Assembly (NCBI GenBank): GCA_051861445.1
Contig: JBHYCS010000001.1
Coordinates: 1-64,000, forward strand
From: Parasediminibacterium sp051861445
GTDB lineage: Bacteria > Bacteroidota > Bacteroidia > Chitinophagales > Chitinophagaceae
Direction of reading: 5' to 3'
Length of the DNA: 64,000 nt
Shown here: in pieces, positions 8,998 through 17,980 of the stretch
How positions within the stretch are numbered: position 1 is the stretch's first letter
How the letters are laid out: every line of letters begins with the position of its first letter
Program-made: the position numbers and the translations under genes
The notes under the pieces: model-generated
Told to the model about the DNA's origin: nothing
Databases searched by the model: none
Seen by the model: only the letters and a program-made list of their open reading frames with translations

Positions 8998-9678
8998 TTA
9001 AAGATGAATACTTTCACCAATAGCTGGCAAAAACAACTGTTTTCCTGCATTTTCAAAACTTTTCAAAGCCGCTGTTTTATCTACTTTAATATAGCCAAAC
9101 GTATCGTAATGAACACCTACAATTTTATTACACTGTACAAAATCACTTGCTCTAATTGCATCAGCAACATCCATCGTAAAATTATCACCAATTGGTAAAA
9201 CAGCAAATTGTAAATTAGCCCATGTTGGCACCAATTGCATATCCAATGTAAGTGCTGTATCTCCACTGTAATAAAAATTTCCTTCCTCAGTTATAAAAAT
9301 AAATCCTAATGGATTGCCGCCATAACTACCATCTGGCAACCCACTGCTATGTTGTGCCACAGTACATTTTACTACACCGAAATCGAACGACCATTTGCCA
9401 CCTGTGTTCATTGGATGTGTATTTTCAATGCCATTTTTATTCAACCAATCGGTTACTTCAAAAGCAGCTACCACCTTACATTGTGTACGTTTTGCAATTT
9501 CAATAGCATCGGCAATATGATCTTGATGACCATGACTAATAAAAATATAGTCCACATCAATGGCATTGATGTCTACATCTTTTGCCAACTCATTGTATCG
9601 AATAAATGGATCAAATAGAATATTTTTTCCCTTTACATTCACCAAAAAACAAGAATGTCCAAAATAGGTAAGTTGCAT
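8998..9678 (-). CDS. UPF0173 metal-dependent hydrolase (UlaG-like beta-lactamase fold)
   Basis: This is a cytoplasmic metallo-beta-lactamase-fold hydrolase of 226 residues. The metal-binding HxHxDH motif is visible as SHGHQDH (about residues 49-55), with further ligands in VAQHSSG, YYSGDTAL and the C-terminal GVHYDTFGYIK. Length and motif spacing fit the UPF0173/UlaG-like family. The physiological substrate is not known. It is monocistronic, divergent from the metallophosphoesterase gene, and ends at a strong terminator. Confidence 0.88.
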   Translation of the reverse strand: MQLTYFGHSCFLVNVKGKNILFDPFIRYNELAKDVDINAIDVDYIFISHGHQDHIADAIEIAKRTQCKVVAAFEVTDWLNKNGIENTHPMNTGGKWSFDFGVVKCTVAQHSSGLPDGSYGGNPLGFIFITEEGNFYYSGDTALTLDMQLVPTWANLQFAVLPIGDNFTMDVADAIRASDFVQCNKIVGVHYDTFGYIKVDKTAALKSFENAGKQLFLPAIGESIHL

Positions 9679-9778
9679 AAATTTTGTTTTTAGAGCAATA
9701 TTAAAATTATGTTTGTCTATTCAAACAATGTTTCTGCCATAATGTTACAAATGGCAATAATAAATTAGAAAATTAGTT

Positions 9779-11026
9779 ATGAGAAATACAGGTACTTGGT
9801 GGATAATTGCAGTAATCATGCTTTTGTTAGATGTTTATGTATACCAAGCAATTAAAACAGTAAATCAAAATAGCAGCGAAAAGGTTCGATTAATTACTCA
9901 ATACATCTACTGGTTTATCGCTTTGTTTACGTTAATATGTTTGATTTCGTTGCCTTATGTTCAATTTTTACAAACCAACAAAATTTTCAGAAATTATGTA
10001 TTTGCCATTTTAGTAGGATTATTCTTGGCAAAAATGATTGGCTCTGTATTTTTCTTGGTCGATGATATTCGTAGACTTTTTATGTGGATTGTTGGCAAAA
10101 TTGCTGCATCAAAAGAAGTACATGTTACAGAAGATATTACTGGAATTTCTCGTTCTGCGTTTTTAAGTTGGATGGGGTTAGGAGTTGGTGGAAGTTTATT
10201 TGGAACATTGTTATACGGCTTTTCTAACAAGTATAATTATCAAGTAAAAAAAGTGGCATTGTCTTTTCCTAATTTACCTGCTGCTTTTAAAGGATTAAAA
10301 ATTGTACATATTAGCGATGTTCATAGCGGTAGTTTCAACAATAAAGAAGCTGTACAAAAAGGCATTGATTTAATTTTACAACAACAGGCCGATTTAATTT
10401 TATTTACTGGTGATTTGGTAAATGATAGACATGAAGAAATGTTAGATTACACTTCTTTGTTTAGTCAATTAAAAGCTCCTTTGGGTGTTTATAGTACATT
10501 GGGGAATCATGATTATGGCGATTATGTTGCTTGGCCTTCTGCTGAAGCAAAAAAAGAAAATCTTACTAAATTAATTGAACTGCAAAAGCAAATGGGATGG
10601 CGTTTGCTAATGAATGAACATATAGTTTTTGAAAAAGAAAATCAAAAAATTGCTCTTTTGGGCATTGAAAATTTTGGAGCAAAAGGTAGATTTCCTAAAT
10701 ACGGTAAAATGCAAGATGCTTATCCTGGAACTGAAAATATTCCTTTCAAAATTTTAATGAGTCATGATCCTAGCCATTGGGATTATCAGGTAAAAAAAGA
10801 ATACAAAGACATTGATTTAATGCTGAGTGGGCATACACATGGAATGCAATTTGGCTTAGAAAACCCATATTTTAAATGGAGTCCTGTTCAGTGGATGTAC
10901 AAACAATGGGCTGGCTTGTATGAAGACAATAATCAAAAACTATATGTAAATCGTGGATTTGGTTTTATTGGTTATCCAGGACGAATTGGCATTATGCCAG
11001 AAATTACCGTTTTAGAATTGAGTTAA
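9779..11026 (+). CDS. Membrane-anchored metallophosphoesterase
   Basis: A 415-residue protein whose N-terminal 140 residues contain about four membrane segments. A calcineurin-like phosphoesterase domain follows. All dimetal motifs are visible in order: ISDVHSG, TGDLVNDRH, LGNHDYGDY, LMSHDPSHW and LSGHTHGMQFG. This arrangement fits the YkuE/YaeI-like group, whose characterised members hydrolyse lipid-linked phosphoesters such as UDP-diacylglucosamine-type substrates; that substrate is an inference here. The active domain is likely attached to the inner membrane. The downstream gene converges on it, separated by only 7 bases. Confidence 0.9.
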   Translation: MRNTGTWWIIAVIMLLLDVYVYQAIKTVNQNSSEKVRLITQYIYWFIALFTLICLISLPYVQFLQTNKIFRNYVFAILVGLFLAKMIGSVFFLVDDIRRLFMWIVGKIAASKEVHVTEDITGISRSAFLSWMGLGVGGSLFGTLLYGFSNKYNYQVKKVALSFPNLPAAFKGLKIVHISDVHSGSFNNKEAVQKGIDLILQQQADLILFTGDLVNDRHEEMLDYTSLFSQLKAPLGVYSTLGNHDYGDYVAWPSAEAKKENLTKLIELQKQMGWRLLMNEHIVFEKENQKIALLGIENFGAKGRFPKYGKMQDAYPGTENIPFKILMSHDPSHWDYQVKKEYKDIDLMLSGHTHGMQFGLENPYFKWSPVQWMYKQWAGLYEDNNQKLYVNRGFGFIGYPGRIGIMPEITVLELS

Positions 11027-11033
11027 TCGTCGT

Positions 11034-11315
11034 TTATCGTTTACTAATTTTATTCATACTGATTGTTTTTTGTAAACTGCATTTAAACCTGTTTACACCT
11101 GAACTTCTAAGCACCCCATGTTTAGTTGCTCTGCCTTTCATTCGTTTACGCCACATTTTAAAACTACTTGGTTTGCTATTTAATCGCATCAATTCAATAA
11201 CCTCTTTTTCTTTTAATCCAAATTGAAATTCTATTGCTTCGAAAGGGGTTCTATCTTCCCAAGCCATTTCAATAATTCTGTCAATATCTGCTGTTGTTAA
11301 AACTGTATTTTCCAT
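11034..11315 (-). CDS. TIGR03643 / DUF2805 family protein, 93 aa
   Basis: A small basic cytoplasmic protein with the signature of the TIGR03643 (DUF2805) family: DIDRIIEMAWEDRTPFEAI, then FGLKEKEVIELMR and SFKMWRKRM-GR-TKH. The first half looks like a helix-turn-helix and the second half is rich in Arg and Lys, so nucleic-acid binding is plausible. The function of the family is unknown. I chose the ATG at 11315 because the longer opening adds 19 residues that do not resemble the family. Confidence 0.85.
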   Translation of the reverse strand: MENTVLTTADIDRIIEMAWEDRTPFEAIEFQFGLKEKEVIELMRLNSKPSSFKMWRKRMKGRATKHGVLRSSGVNRFKCSLQKTISMNKISKR

Positions 11316-11383
11316 GTTATAGGTTATTATATATAAACAATTCTTTTTTAAAACGGTTGTCGTATCGTTCAAAAACAGTCTAG

Positions 11384-11391
11384 TATTTTTG
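11384..11391 (+). promoter_or_regulatory. Bacteroidota -7 promoter element (TATTTTTG)
   Basis: TATTTTTG matches TAnnTTTG. Transcription would begin near 11398, after the first possible ATG at 11397, which supports the second Met (11427) as the start of the porin gene. No well-spaced -33 TTG was found. Confidence 0.5.
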
Positions 11392-11426
11392 GCACAATGA
11401 TTGAAATCAGTTCAAAAACACATTAT

Positions 11427-12008
11427 ATGAATAAAATATTTTTTTCAATCGTAGCCCTTTTTGTAATTACATTTTCTGCAAGTGCTCAAGCGTTTAGAGC
11501 AGGTATTAAACTAGGTGCAAATGGCACAAAAATAGAGGGACAATCTTTCGAAGATGGATATCAACTTTCTTATCAAGCTGGTATTTTTACCGAATTAGAT
11601 TTTAACAAAAAATGGGGTATTCAGCCCGAATTATTATTTGGTCAAACGAGTAGCAAAACCGTTTCAGGTTTAAATGCAGTGACTTCTAATTTGTTAGCTA
11701 GCAGAAACGTAAAACTAAACTACCTAAGTATTCCTATTTTATTACGATACAATGTTGGAAACTTAATTACCTTAAACCTTGGTCCACAATTTGGCATTTT
11801 ACTCAATCAAGATAAATCTTTGGTTAATAATGGAAAAGAAGCTTTTAAAAGCGGAGATTTTTCAATGGTTGGTGGCGTACAATTAAACTTTAAGGTTTTA
11901 AGAGTTTATGGAAGATACAATGTTGGATTAACTAACTTAAACGACGTTAGTAGTCAAGAAAAATGGAAAAGCCAACAATTACAATTAGGCTTAGGACTTA
12001 AATTTTAA
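11427..12008 (+). CDS. Outer-membrane beta-barrel (porin family) protein
   Basis: A signal peptide (FFSIVALFVITFSASAQA) is followed by about 170 residues of alternating hydrophobic and polar residues typical of an eight-stranded PorT/OmpA-like beta-barrel. It ends in an aromatic-terminated strand (LQLGLGLKF) that fits recognition by the BAM machinery. The upstream part contains FRAGIKLGANGTKIEG, a common opening strand of this Bacteroidota porin-family domain. The protein is monocistronic with a promoter element just upstream and a hairpin terminator downstream. Its ligand or partner is unknown. Confidence 0.88.
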   Translation: MNKIFFSIVALFVITFSASAQAFRAGIKLGANGTKIEGQSFEDGYQLSYQAGIFTELDFNKKWGIQPELLFGQTSSKTVSGLNAVTSNLLASRNVKLNYLSIPILLRYNVGNLITLNLGPQFGILLNQDKSLVNNGKEAFKSGDFSMVGGVQLNFKVLRVYGRYNVGLTNLNDVSSQEKWKSQQLQLGLGLKF

Positions 12009-12033
12009 TATATAAATTTTTATTGCATTAATG

Positions 12034-12064
12034 GCATTTTACCCTAACGTAAAATGCTTTTTTT
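12034..12064 (+). terminator. Hairpin terminator after the porin-family gene
   Basis: GCATTTTAC (12034-12042) pairs with GTAAAATGC (12049-12057), followed by a run of seven Ts. Confidence 0.85.
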
Positions 12065-12219
12065 GTGTCAATTTGTACAATGATAAATGAAAAATATTGC
12101 ATGGCATTAATATTGTCAATTGTATACGCCTAGCAAAAAAGAGCAGTTAAGGAAGCTATTATGCCAATTTGACTATTAATTTATTAGAATATTTGTTCAG
12201 TTAAGGCTAGTAATTGAGC

Positions 12220-14643
12220 ATGATAAAGAAGTTGTATATGAATAGAAATAAGCATTTTTTTCAGGGAGATGATGAGTCAGATTTTATGCCAATTATTCCC
12301 ATTAACGAGAACGAAAACGAACAAGATAAATTATTGGTATATCCAAATGAAGTACCCATTTTACCACTAAGAAATACCGTTTTATTTCCAGGTGTTGTTT
12401 TGCCAATTACAGTTGGAAGAGATAAAAGTATTAAAGCTGTAAATGATGCATATAAAGCCGATAAATTAATAGGCGTAATTGCACAAAAAGATACCAACAT
12501 TGAAGATCCTACAGCTAGCGATTTATGCACTATTGGTACAGTTGCCAAAATTATTAAGCTCATTAAAATGCCTGATGGTGGCACAACCATTATTATACAA
12601 GGTAAAAAGCGTTTCGAATTATTACAAATGCTTACAGACGATCCTTATTTCAAGGCAACCATAAAAATGTTTGAAGATGAAGAACATCCTTCAACCGATA
12701 ATTTCGAAGCGTATTTAAGTAGCATCAAAGATTTGGCAACACAAATTATTCAGTTGTCGCCTAATTTGCCTACAGAAGCAGCAATCATTCTAAAAAATAT
12801 CGAGAAACCTTCTTTCCTCATCAACTTTGTAAGTAGCAACCAAAATGCAGGTTTGACAGAAAAACAAAGTTTATTAGAAACACATGATATTGCGGAAAGA
12901 GCTGAGAAATTAATTCAATTATTGCAAAGAGAATTACAATTTGCTGAATTAAAAGATAAGGTTACGAATAAAGCCAGAGTTGAAATTGACAAACAACAAA
13001 GAGAATACTTTTTACAACAACAGTTAAAAAGTATTAAAGACGAGTTAGGTGGTGATAGCAATGAACGTGAAATTGCTGAAATGAAGAAGAAAGCTGAAGC
13101 CAAAAAATGGCCAGAAGCTGCTAAAAACTTATTCAACACCAATGTGCAAAAACTAGAAAGAATGCACCCTACAACACCAGATTATTCTGTGGTGTACAAT
13201 CATTTAGATTTATTGTTGGATTTACCTTGGGAAGAATATACAGATGATAATTATGATTTAAAAAATGCTAAATCTGTATTGGATACCGATCATTATGGTA
13301 TGCAAAAAATTAAGAATAGAATTTTAGAATACTTAGCTGTTTTAAAATTAAAAGGCGATATGAAAAGCCCTATTCTTTGTTTTGTTGGTCCTCCAGGTAT
13401 TGGTAAAACATCTTTGGGTAAAAGTATTGCTCATGCAGTTGGAAGAAAATATGTGAGAGTAAGTTTAGGTGGATTGCATGATGAAAGTGAAATTAGAGGT
13501 CATCGAAAAACATATATTGGAGCAATGCCTGGAAGAATATTGCAAAATATTCGTAAAACAAAAACATCTAATCCTGTAATGATTTTAGATGAAATAGATA
13601 AAATTGGCAACGATCATAGGGGAGACCCTTCTTCTGCTTTGTTAGAAGTGTTAGATCCTGAACAAAACAATACTTTCTACGATAATTATTTAGAACTTGA
13701 ATACGATTTAAGTAAAGTATTATTCATAGCTACAGCTAATAATTTGCAGAATATTCAACCAGCATTAAGAGATAGACTTGAAATAATTGATTTGAGCGGC
13801 TATGCTGTTGAAGAAAAAGTTGAAATTGCTAAAAGACATTTGGTTCCAAAACAAAAAGATGCACATGGTTTGGCGAATGTATCTTTAAAAATAGCCGATA
13901 AGGTTTTAGAAAAAGTGATAGAAAGCTATACAAGAGAAAGTGGAGTGAGAGAATTAGATAGGCAGATTGCTAGCATTATGCGTTATCAAGCCAAAGAAAT
14001 GGTTTTGAAAGAAAAAATTAAATCACCACTTACTGTTCAAGATGTTGAAAAAATTCTCGGTTCTCCAAGATATAGCAATGATATTTATAAAACAGTGAAC
14101 ATGCCAGGTGTTACTGTTGGTTTAGCTTGGACTTATGTTGGTGGCGATATTTTATTTATAGAAACCGTTTTAAGCGATACAGGTAAAGGAGATATGCATT
14201 TAACGGGTAATTTAGGAAATGTAATGAAAGAAAGTGCTGCCACTGCATTAACATATTTAAAGTCGAATGCCAAAAAATGGGGTATTGATGCAGAAATGTT
14301 CAGTAAAAAATCAATACATGTACACGTTCCTGAAGGAGCAACACCAAAAGATGGCCCTAGTGCAGGTATAACAATGCTTACTTCTTTAGCTTCTGCATTT
14401 ACCGGTAGAAAAGTAAAATCATACTTAGCAATGACAGGAGAAATTACGCTAAGAGGACAGGTTTTACCAGTTGGAGGAATTAAAGAAAAAGTATTAGCAG
14501 CAAAAAGAGCAGGCTTGAAAGAAATTATTATGTGTTGGCAAAATGAGAAAGATGTTCAAGAAATAGATAGCACATTTATATCGGGTGTACAATTTCATTA
14601 TGTAAAAAACATGCAGCAAGTACTTGATATTGCACTTGTATAA
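12220..14643 (+). CDS. lon: ATP-dependent Lon protease (LonA)
   Basis: Lon is a cytoplasmic AAA+ protease that degrades misfolded and regulatory proteins. At about 807 residues it is full length: an N-terminal LAN domain (PILPLRNTVLFPG), a long coiled-coil region (residues 230-300), the AAA+ module with Walker A GPPGIGKTSLGK (about residue 390) and Walker B ILDEIDKIG, and a C-terminal protease domain with the catalytic Ser in PKDGPSAGI and the catalytic Lys in KEKVLAAKRAG. The start is uncertain: an ATG at 12220 and another at 12238 are both possible, and there is no Shine-Dalgarno to decide. A strong terminator follows. Confidence 0.97.
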   Translation: MIKKLYMNRNKHFFQGDDESDFMPIIPINENENEQDKLLVYPNEVPILPLRNTVLFPGVVLPITVGRDKSIKAVNDAYKADKLIGVIAQKDTNIEDPTASDLCTIGTVAKIIKLIKMPDGGTTIIIQGKKRFELLQMLTDDPYFKATIKMFEDEEHPSTDNFEAYLSSIKDLATQIIQLSPNLPTEAAIILKNIEKPSFLINFVSSNQNAGLTEKQSLLETHDIAERAEKLIQLLQRELQFAELKDKVTNKARVEIDKQQREYFLQQQLKSIKDELGGDSNEREIAEMKKKAEAKKWPEAAKNLFNTNVQKLERMHPTTPDYSVVYNHLDLLLDLPWEEYTDDNYDLKNAKSVLDTDHYGMQKIKNRILEYLAVLKLKGDMKSPILCFVGPPGIGKTSLGKSIAHAVGRKYVRVSLGGLHDESEIRGHRKTYIGAMPGRILQNIRKTKTSNPVMILDEIDKIGNDHRGDPSSALLEVLDPEQNNTFYDNYLELEYDLSKVLFIATANNLQNIQPALRDRLEIIDLSGYAVEEKVEIAKRHLVPKQKDAHGLANVSLKIADKVLEKVIESYTRESGVRELDRQIASIMRYQAKEMVLKEKIKSPLTVQDVEKILGSPRYSNDIYKTVNMPGVTVGLAWTYVGGDILFIETVLSDTGKGDMHLTGNLGNVMKESAATALTYLKSNAKKWGIDAEMFSKKSIHVHVPEGATPKDGPSAGITMLTSLASAFTGRKVKSYLAMTGEITLRGQVLPVGGIKEKVLAAKRAGLKEIIMCWQNEKDVQEIDSTFISGVQFHYVKNMQQVLDIALV

Positions 14644-14740
14644 TTAATGTTTAAACTTTTTTTTAGAAACTAGTCAACCAAATTTGCAATTCATACGTTT
14701 ATACTATAGAATTTCATGTTGGTTGTTTTAAGGGTTAAGT

Positions 14741-14768
14741 TCCCCCATTTCGATGGGGGATTTTTTTT
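14741..14768 (+). terminator. Strong hairpin terminator of lon
   Basis: TCCCCCAT pairs with ATGGGGGA around a TTCG tetraloop, followed by eight Ts. It is a textbook intrinsic terminator. Confidence 0.92.
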
Positions 14769-14827
14769 AGTAATAAGTCAATAAAATCCAATTAAAATAC
14801 TTCTTGTATAAAATTCAGATAAACAAT

Positions 14828-14835
14828 TACTTTCG
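14828..14835 (+). promoter_or_regulatory. Putative -7 promoter element (TACTTTCG)
   Basis: TACTTTCG differs from TAnnTTTG by one base. It sits 13 bases before a GTG codon at 14849, which would make a very short leader for the glycosyltransferase gene. Confidence 0.4.
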
Positions 14836-14848
14836 CAAAAAACCTTTT

Positions 14849-15871
14849 GTGGCATTACCTTCTGTAGCAGTTGTTATTTTAAATTATAATGGAGAACAAT
14901 ATTTAAAGCAGTTTTTACCAGCTGTTTTAGCTTCTACTTATTCAAATTTACAGGTAATTGTAGCAGATAATGGCTCAACTGACAATTCAATAAACGTATT
15001 AATACAAAACTTCCCTTCTGTTACAATTTTAAAAAACAATCAAAATTTAGGTTTTGCTGGTGGTTATAATTGGGCTTTAAAACAAGTAGAGTCAGATTAT
15101 TATGTATTGTTAAATTCTGACGTACAAGTTGTAAAAAATTGGATTGAACCCATTATTGAATTGATGGAAAATGATGCATCCATTGCTGCTTGTCAACCCA
15201 AAATAAAATCTTTTCATCAACCAACCATGTTAGAATATGCCGGTGCTAGTGGCGGTTGGATTGATGCTTTTGGCTATCCATTTTCTAGAGGAAGGGTATT
15301 TGATATTGTAGAAGAAGATAAAAATCAATATGATACAATAGAACCCGTTTTTTGGGCTAGTGGAGCTGCCATGTTTATTCGTTCAAACATATTTCATGAA
15401 GCAGGCGGATTCGATGATTATTTTTTTGCTCATCAAGAAGAAATTGATTTATGTTGGCGAATACAATTATTGGGTTATCAAATAAAGGTTTGTCCATCTT
15501 CAGTTGTATTTCATGTAGGTGCAGGAACTTTACCAAGAGGAGGAAAGAAGGTATTCTTAAACTTTCGAAATAATTTATTGATGTTGGGCAAAAATTTACC
15601 TTGGAACGAAAAAATAATCAAGATACCATTCCGCTTTTTTTTAGATGCTATTTCAGCTTGGAAAGGTTTGCTTAATGGTGATATTTATTTTTTTACAGCA
15701 ATCAGTAAAGCACATATTTCTGTAATTGGTTTATGGCTAAAAGGCTATCCTGCACATACTTTTAAAAACCTTCCTTTGAAGCAATTGCAGGGTGTATATA
15801 ATGGTAGTGTAGTGTATCAACATTTTGTAAAACAAAAGCAATTTTATAGAGAATTGGGGATAAAAAAATAA
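14849..15871 (+). CDS. Family 2 glycosyltransferase (WcaE/rhamnosyltransferase-like)
   Basis: A GT2 (GT-A fold) glycosyltransferase of about 340 residues. Visible are the opening strand AVVILNYNGEQYL, the nucleotide-binding ADNGSTDNS, the metal-binding LNSDVQV (Asp-x-x type) and an acceptor-site region with WASGAAMFIR, FDDYFFAHQEEIDLCWR and VFHVGAGTL. C-terminal hydrophobic segments suggest association with the membrane. It most resembles rhamnosyl/glycosyltransferases that build cell-surface polysaccharides. No ATG fits: the open frame begins with TTG at 14804, and I favour GTG at 14849 because of the promoter-like element just upstream. Confidence 0.88.
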   Translation: MALPSVAVVILNYNGEQYLKQFLPAVLASTYSNLQVIVADNGSTDNSINVLIQNFPSVTILKNNQNLGFAGGYNWALKQVESDYYVLLNSDVQVVKNWIEPIIELMENDASIAACQPKIKSFHQPTMLEYAGASGGWIDAFGYPFSRGRVFDIVEEDKNQYDTIEPVFWASGAAMFIRSNIFHEAGGFDDYFFAHQEEIDLCWRIQLLGYQIKVCPSSVVFHVGAGTLPRGGKKVFLNFRNNLLMLGKNLPWNEKIIKIPFRFFLDAISAWKGLLNGDIYFFTAISKAHISVIGLWLKGYPAHTFKNLPLKQLQGVYNGSVVYQHFVKQKQFYRELGIKK

Positions 15872-15918
15872 TCGAATAAAAATTATCTAATAGCATATTA
15901 AATATGCTTTTGCTCCCT

Positions 15919-15926
15919 TATTTTTG
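15919..15926 (+). promoter_or_regulatory. Bacteroidota -7 promoter element (TATTTTTG)
   Basis: TATTTTTG matches TAnnTTTG and lies 19 bases before the ATG of the 67-residue membrane protein at 15945. Confidence 0.45.
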
Positions 15927-15944
15927 CAACGCAATAATAAAATT

Positions 15945-16148
15945 ATGAGTAGTCCAGTACAAGAAAGCACAAATAAAGACTTTACTAAAAATTGGGTAAA
16001 TTCTTCTCGTTTCTTATTTTATTTACAAGTATTTTGTATTCTTTCTTTCGTTTTAGGTGGTTGTTATAAATTGTACAAAAGCCGTTATAAAGGTAACCCT
16101 GAAATTGAGGTACAATCTAGCAGTAAATATGTACCTGAATATAAATAA
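15945..16148 (+). CDS. Small single-pass membrane protein, 67 aa
   Basis: A short protein with a polar N-terminus, one transmembrane helix (FLFYLQVFCILSFVLGGCY, about residues 23-41) and a positively charged KLYKSRYKG segment after it, giving an N-out or N-in single-pass topology that I cannot fix. I do not recognise a family. A promoter element lies directly upstream and the tRNA-Gly promoter directly downstream. It could start at an earlier in-frame codon near 15924, but the position of the promoter favours 15945. Confidence 0.6.
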   Translation: MSSPVQESTNKDFTKNWVNSSRFLFYLQVFCILSFVLGGCYKLYKSRYKGNPEIEVQSSSKYVPEYK

Positions 16149-16164
16149 AATTTCAAAAAAAATT

Positions 16165-16193
16165 TTGTAGAACGGATTAGAATTCTATATTTG
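16165..16193 (+). promoter_or_regulatory. Promoter of the tRNA-Gly/tRNA-Leu unit
   Basis: A -33 TTG (16165-16167), an 18-base spacer and TATATTTG (16186-16193) form a complete Bacteroidota promoter. The 20 bases at 16185-16204 are identical to those upstream of tRNA-Glu at 44881-44900. Confidence 0.8.
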
Positions 16194-16226
16194 CACTCCC
16201 AAAACAAAAATAGTTCTTACAAAAAT

Positions 16227-16299
<73 letters not shown>

Positions 16300-16340
16300 C
16301 TGATGAAAATCCATCGGATTTGATGGATTTTTTTTTGGCA

Positions 16341-16426
16341 GCCTTGGTGGTGGAATTGGTAGACACGCAGGACTTAAAATCCTGTTCGACGCAACTCGAG
16401 TGCGGGTTCGATTCCCGCCTGAGGCA
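16341..16426 (+). tRNA. tRNA-Leu (anticodon TAA)
   Basis: An 86-base tRNA with the long variable arm typical of class II tRNAs. The acceptor GCCTTGG pairs with CTGAGGC including wobbles. The anticodon stem CAGGA/TCCTG encloses a loop with TAA, so it reads TTA. The T arm contains GCGGGTTCGATTCCCGC. CCA is not encoded. It is 41 bases after tRNA-Gly and probably on the same transcript. Confidence 0.97.
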
Positions 16427-16446
16427 CTGGTAATTAATCGAATAAA

Positions 16447-16471
16447 AAAGTCGCTTTTGCGGCTTTTTTTA
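16447..16471 (+). terminator. Terminator after tRNA-Leu
   Basis: AAGTCGC (16448-16454) pairs with GCGGCTT (16459-16465), including one G-T wobble, and a T-run follows. Confidence 0.75.
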
Positions 16472-16580
16472 TTTCTATTCCTCAGAACTATCGTATCACA
16501 AAATATTTTAGCAGTGATTTAATTTTCAAAAAATCTCTAAAATAAGAATACAAACTATTTACAGCCTACAGCATTCATTG

Positions 16581-16808
16581 TTAGCTGTTGTTTTTATAGT
16601 AGGTTAATGCACCAGATGGACATTTATTGATTGTTTGCATTATTGCTTCTGTAGTCGCCGCTTCTGGCTGAATCCAAGGATGATCTTTTGGTTTAAAAAC
16701 AGTTGGATTGTTTTTTACACAATTGCCAGAATGTATGCATTTGCTCGATTGCCACACAATGGTAATATCACCATTGCTATATTCTTTTTTAATGTTTGCT
16801 TTATCCAT
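16581..16808 (-). CDS. Divergent 4Fe-4S ferredoxin-like protein (Fer4_19 type), 75 aa
   Basis: A small iron-sulfur protein matching the divergent mono-cluster 4Fe-4S family. Cys residues occur in SSKCIHSGNCVKNNP and near the C-terminus in NKCPSGALTYY, with the WIQPEAA segment between them. It has fewer cysteines than a classical eight-Cys ferredoxin. It is the last gene of a three-gene minus-strand operon with a GNAT protein (14-base gap) and an OsmC protein. GNAT, OsmC and this ferredoxin type often occur together, which suggests a shared redox or stress role. This is an inference. Confidence 0.88.
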   Translation of the reverse strand: MDKANIKKEYSNGDITIVWQSSKCIHSGNCVKNNPTVFKPKDHPWIQPEAATTEAIMQTINKCPSGALTYYKNNS

Positions 16809-16822
16809 AATATAGGATTTTA

Positions 16823-17104
16823 TTAATTTAAGACATCTCTAATTTCTGAAATCTTTTGAAAAATGCTGTTTGCAAAAGGACATAAAGGAATTATTTTCAC
16901 CTGTTTTTCTCTAGCAAATTCCACTGCCTTCATTACCATTTGTTTACCAGCATTTTTACCTCTTAATACTTCATTCACTTCTGTGTGGTCAATTATAAAT
17001 CGGCTTGTTCCAGCCCAAGTATACGTCATTTCTGCTGCTTGAATTCCATTTTCAAGTATATAGAACTTTCCTTTTTTGCCATTATCCTCTTGTAAAACTT
17101 CCAT
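16823..17104 (-). CDS. YjdJ-type GNAT N-acetyltransferase, 93 aa
   Basis: A minimal GNAT fold protein of the YjdJ-like group. The strand motif AEMTYTW, the acetyl-CoA-binding loop VLRGKNAGKQMVMKAVEFARE (a variant of the RGxGxA loop) and the C-terminal IIPLCPFANSIFQ are all visible. Proteins of this group are about 90-100 residues, so it is full length. The substrate is unknown. It is the middle gene of the OsmC-GNAT-ferredoxin operon, starting 3 bases after the OsmC stop codon. Confidence 0.88.
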   Translation of the reverse strand: MEVLQEDNGKKGKFYILENGIQAAEMTYTWAGTSRFIIDHTEVNEVLRGKNAGKQMVMKAVEFAREKQVKIIPLCPFANSIFQKISEIRDVLN

Positions 17105-17107
17105 AAA

Positions 17108-17515
17108 TTATACGGTTGTATTGATGGTAATTTGATTTTCAAGAATCTTAGAAACTGGACATTTTTGTGCTATTATCAGTAATCGTTGTTTAATTTCTTC
17201 ATCTGAGAAATTAGGAAAAAATATGTCTCTTTTAATAATGGTGTGTAACGGATTTTGCTCTTGGTAAAAGTTAATAGCAACCTTTATTTCGGGAATATTC
17301 CATTGTTTTCTATTGATATACATGCGTAAAGTTGAAAGTGTACAACCTGCTAGTGAGGCCAACAAAGTGGTGTATGGATCAGGGCCTAGATCTCCACCTT
17401 CGATTTTTGTTGGTTCGTCCATAACTAGTACACCATTACGCCAATTTACTTCTACATAATATTTTTGTTCGCCAATAGTTGCAATAATATCATTTTCTAA
17501 AAGGTTGGTTTCCAT
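17108..17515 (-). CDS. OsmC family peroxiredoxin-like protein
   Basis: A 135-residue OsmC/Ohr-fold protein. The first redox Cys lies in LAGCTLSTLRMYI after the typical GPDPYTTLLASLAG helix, and the second Cys lies in AQKCPVSKIL near the C-terminus. OsmC proteins reduce organic hydroperoxides with two cysteines. It opens the three-gene minus-strand operon. The start ATG is at 17515. Confidence 0.92.
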   Translation of the reverse strand: METNLLENDIIATIGEQKYYVEVNWRNGVLVMDEPTKIEGGDLGPDPYTTLLASLAGCTLSTLRMYINRKQWNIPEIKVAINFYQEQNPLHTIIKRDIFFPNFSDEEIKQRLLIIAQKCPVSKILENQITINTTV

Positions 17516-17959
17516 ATTTACTGTGTTATAATATGCAAGCTTCTACTCGAAGTTTAATTTAATCAATATCTATAAAGGTATTATTTTCTTTAAAATATTG
17601 AAAATTGTTTTAGTGGTATCCATTCGCTTTTTGATGGATAGAAAATTCGGATATTTTGTTTTTCTAAAAACACTCAACTATAGCAACATTATTTACAAAG
17701 CCATAGCTGAAGTATAGATAAAGCATGAATAATTTACTATTTTATCATTGTTAGTTTAATTGATTGATGCGTTTGTTTTACAAGGTAATTTTTATTCACT
17801 TTATCGTTAAATACCATTCGTTTTTCTGCCACTTTTTACTAGAACTCATAATTTTTTCCATTTTGCCAAAAAATTATCTTGTTTTTCATTTAAATCTTGC
17901 TACTTTGTAAAATATTTTAAAAAGTTGAAAATATAATTCCTGCATTAACATGCAATAAT
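17516..17959. other. Intergenic region between the OsmC operon and nagB
   Basis: About 440 AT-rich bases between divergent transcription units. I see no open reading frame of note and no repeat. It must contain the promoter of the OsmC operon on the minus strand and the nagB promoter at its right edge. Confidence 0.5.
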
Positions 17960-17967
17960 TATATTTG
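17960..17967 (+). promoter_or_regulatory. Bacteroidota -7 promoter element of nagB (TATATTTG)
   Basis: TATATTTG is a perfect match to TAnnTTTG and lies 13 bases before the ATG at 17981. A correctly spaced -33 TTG is not obvious. Confidence 0.55.
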
Positions 17968-17980
17968 AACACGCAAAAAA